64,000 nucleotides of DNA, taken from positions 39,003,158 to 39,067,157 of the forward strand of contig NC_080042.1 of NCBI RefSeq assembly GCF_012489685.1, given 5' to 3'. Positions 61,371-64,000 of this stretch are shown here, piece by piece (position 1 is the first letter of the stretch; every line of letters starts with the position of its first letter). The stretch comes from Lotus japonicus (lineage: Eukaryota; Streptophyta; Magnoliopsida; Fabales; Fabaceae). The translations under genes were made by a program, and so were the position numbers. Under the pieces are notes generated by a model. It saw only the letters and a list, made by a program, of their open reading frames with translations, was not told where the DNA came from and ran no database searches.

Positions 61371-62197
61371 ACTTTCGTAAAACAAAATACGTGCGCGCGA
61401 ATTCGACGAAACTGGGGCACAGTCCCTAATTTTAGTCCCTTAAACTGTGGACAAAAATTTGGAACATTTCAGGACTGCACATTTGTTCGAGTTATGTTCC
61501 CGTCGAGCAGATCTACGAACAATTTGGGCAAAACGTTTATAAAACAAAATTCCTGCGCGCGAATTCGACGAAACTGGGGCACAGTCCCTAATTTTAGTCC
61601 CTTAAACTATGGACAAAAATTTGTAACATTTCAGGACTGCAAATTTGTTCGAGTTATGTTCCCGTCAAGCAGCTCTACGAACAATTTGGGCGAAACGTTC
61701 GTAAAACAAAATTCCTGCGCGCGTATTCGACGAAACTGGGGCACAGTCCCTAATTTTAGTCCCTTAAACTGTGGAAAAAAATTTGGAACATTTCAAGACT
61801 GCACATTTGTTCGAGTTATGTTCCCGTCAAGCAGCTCTACGAACAATTTGGGCGAAACTTTCGTAAAACAAAATACGTGCGCGCGAATTAGACGAAACTG
61901 GGGCACTGTCCCTAATTTTAGTCCCTTAAACTGTGGACAAAAATTTGGAACATTTCAGGACTGCACATTTGTTCGAGTTATGTTTCCGTCAAGCAGCTCT
62001 ACGAACAATTTCAAGACTGCACATTTGTTCGAGTTATGTTCCCGTTAAGCAGCTCTACGAACAATTTGGGTGAAACTTTCGTACATCAAAATTCTTGCGC
62101 GCGAATTCGACGAAACTGGGGCACAGTCCCTAATTTTAGTTCCTTAAACTGTGGAAAAAAATATGGAACATTTAAGGACTGCACATTTGTTCGAGTT
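61371..62197 (+). repeat. Divergent single monomers
   Basis: About five monomers with private variants (CAGATCTACG near 61508, CTATGGAC near 61606, ACTGCAAATTTG near 61636, CGTACATCAAAA near 62080, AAATATGG near 62159). They look older and less homogenised than the neighbouring units. Confidence 0.8.
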
Positions 62198-62843
62198 ATG
62201 TTCCCGTCAAGCAGCTCTACGAACAATTTGGGCGAAACGTTCGTAAAACAAAATTCCTGCACGCGTATTCAACAAAACTAGGGCACAGTCCCTAATTTTA
62301 GTCCCTTAAACTGTGGACAAAAATTTGGAACATTTCAAGACTGCACATTTGTTCGAGTTATGTTCCCGTCAAGCAGCTCTACGAACAATTGGGCTAAACG
62401 TTCGTAAAACAAAATTCCCGCGCGCGTATTCGACGAAACTGGGGCACAGTCCCTAATTTTAGTCCCTTAAACTGTGGACAAAAATTTGGAACATTTCAGA
62501 ACTGCACATTTGTTCGAGTTATGTTCCCGTCAAGCAGCTCTACGAACAATTTGGGCGAAACGTTCGTAAAACAAAATTCCTGCACGCGTATTCAACAAAA
62601 CTAGGGCACAGTCCCTAATTTTAGTCCCTTAAACTGTGGACAAAAATTTGGAACATTTCAAGACTGCACATTTGTTCGAGTTATGTTCCCGTCAAGCAGC
62701 TCTACGAACAATTGGGCTAAACGTTCGTAAAACAAAATTCCCGCGCGCGTATTCGACGAAACTGGGGCACAGTCCCTAATTTTAGTCCCTTAAACTGTGG
62801 ACAAAAATTTGGAACATTTCAAGACTGCACATTTGTTCGAGTT
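62198..62843 (+). repeat. Two 323-bp dimer units
   Basis: 62198-62520 and 62521-62843 are nearly identical dimers. They share the private variants GCACGCGTATTCAACAAAAC and CAATTGGGCTAAACG; the one-base-short CAATTGGG makes the dimer 323 bp instead of 324. Confidence 0.87.
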
Positions 62844-63340
62844 ATGTTCCCGTCAAGCAGCTCTACGAACAATTTGGGCGAAACGTTCGTAAAACAAAAT
62901 TTCTGCGCGCGTATTCGACGAAACTGGGGCACTGTCCCTAATTTTAGTCCCTTAAACTGTGGACAAAAATTTGGAACATTTCAGGACTGCACATTTGTTC
63001 GAGTTATGTTCCCGTCAAGCAGCTCTACGAACAATTTCAAGACTGCACATTTGTTCGAGTTATGTTCCCGTCAAACAGCTCTACGAACAATTTGGGCGAA
63101 ACTTTCGTAAAACAAAATACGTGCGCGCGAATTCGACGAAACTGGGGCACAGTCCCTAATTTTAGTCCCTTAAACTGTGGACAAAAATTTGGAACATTCC
63201 AGGACTGTACATTTGTTCGAGTTATGTTCCCGTCGAGCAGCTCTACGAACAATTTGGGCGAAACGTTTATAAAACAAAATTCTTGCGCGCGAATTCGACG
63301 AAACTGGGGCACAGTGCCTAATTTTAGTCCCTTAAACTGT
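62844..63340 (+). repeat. Mixed monomers between dimers and partial HOR
   Basis: Three full monomers and one truncated unit (about 63026-63081). The stretch 62930-63190 resembles 61190-61450 (CCCGTCAAACAGC and AAAATACGTGC variants). Confidence 0.8.
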
Positions 63341-64000
63341 GGACAAAAATTTGGAACATTTCAATATTGCACTTTTGTTCGAGTTATGTTCCCGTCAAGC
63401 AGCTCTACGAACAATTTGGGCGAAACGTTCGTAAAACAAAATTCCTGCGCGCGAATTCGACGAAACTGGGGCACAGTCACTAATTTTAGTCCCTTAAACT
63501 GTGGACAAAAATTTGGAACATTTCAGAACTGCACATTTGTTCGAGTTATGTTCCCGTTAAGCAGCTCTACGAACAATTTCAAGACTGCACATTTGTTCGA
63601 GTTATGTTCCCGTCAAGCAGCTCTACGAACAATTTGGGTGAAACTTTCGTAAAACAAAATTCTTGCGCGCGAATTCGACGAAACTGGGGCACAGTCCCTA
63701 ATTTTAATCCCTTAAACTGTGGACAAAAATTTGGAACATTTCAGGACTGCACATTTGTTCGAGTTATGTTCCCGTCGAGCAGTTCTACGAACAATTTGGG
63801 CGAAACGTTCGTAAAACAAAATTCTTGCGCGCAAATTCGACGAAACTGGGGCACAATCCCTAATTTTAGTCCCTTAAACTGTGGAAAAAAATTTGGAACA
63901 TTTCAAGACTGCACATTTGTTCGAGTTATGTTCCCGTCAAGCAGCTCTACGAACAATTTGGGCGAAACTTTCGTAAAACAAAATACGTGCGCGCGAATTC
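63341..64000 (+). repeat. Partial third copy of the 1,408-bp HOR, cut by window edge
   Basis: From the ATATTGCAC monomer onward this matches about 60540-61190 (offset close to 2,815 bp), including CCCGTTAAGC, TTTTAATCCC, GCGCAAATTCG and AAAATACGTGC in the same order. Confidence 0.85.

Larger units (their letters stand above)
41156..64000 (+). repeat. Satellite domain C: mosaic of nested duplications
   Basis: The same monomer is in + orientation with many 56-bp truncated units, and it runs to the window edge, so the array continues beyond. Instead of one dominant higher-order period it holds several local ones (704, 2170, 597, 217/218, 1033, 1408 and 323 bp). Many monomers have GCGTATTC in place of GCGAATTC, which removes the EcoRI site. 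No unique sequence, transposon or gene was seen. Confidence 0.96.

Noticed and set aside
1..64000. Transposable element, long terminal repeat or other insertion in the array
   Set aside because: Every stretch I read could be assigned to the monomer or its 56-bp derivative; no foreign segment or target-site duplication was seen.
1..64000. Ribosomal RNA, tRNA or histone repeat cluster
   Set aside because: The unit is 162 bp without any conserved RNA gene motif, and longer periods are made only of this unit.
62000..64000. Telomeric or subtelomeric short repeats near the right end
   Set aside because: No short telomere-type tandem repeat appears; the 162-bp satellite continues to the last base.

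Overview
The whole window is satellite DNA. I found no gene, RNA gene, transposon, CRISPR array or unique sequence in the 63.8 kb of called bases. The basic unit is a 162-bp monomer (about 45% GC by hand count of one copy) repeated head to tail, roughly 390 monomer-equivalents in all. The unit is close to nucleosome length and the array is long, multi-level and gene-free, which points to a eukaryotic centromeric or pericentromeric (or other heterochromatic) satellite. Each monomer carries about 12 CpG dinucleotides, more than its base composition predicts, so strong germline CpG methylation and decay look unlikely; many insects and other lightly methylated animals would fit. I do not recognise the satellite family and cannot name the species.

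Layout. Domain A (1-14956, + orientation) holds only near-full-length monomers. A divergent marker monomer recurs nine times at irregular whole-monomer spacings and is nearly always followed by the same three monomer variants. A 100-N assembly gap follows (14957-15056). Domain B (15057-41055) is the same satellite on the opposite strand. It contains two blocks of a 1,028-bp higher-order repeat (HOR; eight units at 18287-26510, seven at 30037-37233), separated and flanked by 3.2-3.5 kb mixed modules. Together these form a third-level repeat of about 10.72 kb whose two copies share private mutations. A second 100-N gap follows (41056-41155). Domain C (41156-64000) returns to + orientation and is a mosaic of shorter, nested duplications (704, 2170, 597, 217/218, 1033, 3042-offset, 1408 and 323 bp).

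Domains B and C, but not A, contain a 56-bp truncated monomer. It lacks 106 bp between two near-identical words (GAACAATTT and GAACATTT), and most higher-order periods equal a whole number of 162-bp monomers plus a whole number of 56-bp pieces.

The most actionable observation concerns the assembly. Strand orientation flips exactly at both 100-N gaps. If the middle contig is reverse-complemented, its end shares an exact 33-bp overlap with the start of the right contig (and 12 bp with the left contig), monomer phase is kept, and the variant order across the right-hand join matches an intact copy inside the middle contig. The inversion is therefore probably a scaffolding error, and the locus is probably one uniformly oriented array.

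Open reading frames of up to 358 codons occur because 162 is divisible by three and one frame of the monomer has no stop. I do not interpret them as genes. I did not find a new gene-based system here; the interest lies in satellite architecture, the truncated monomer and the probable mis-orientation.
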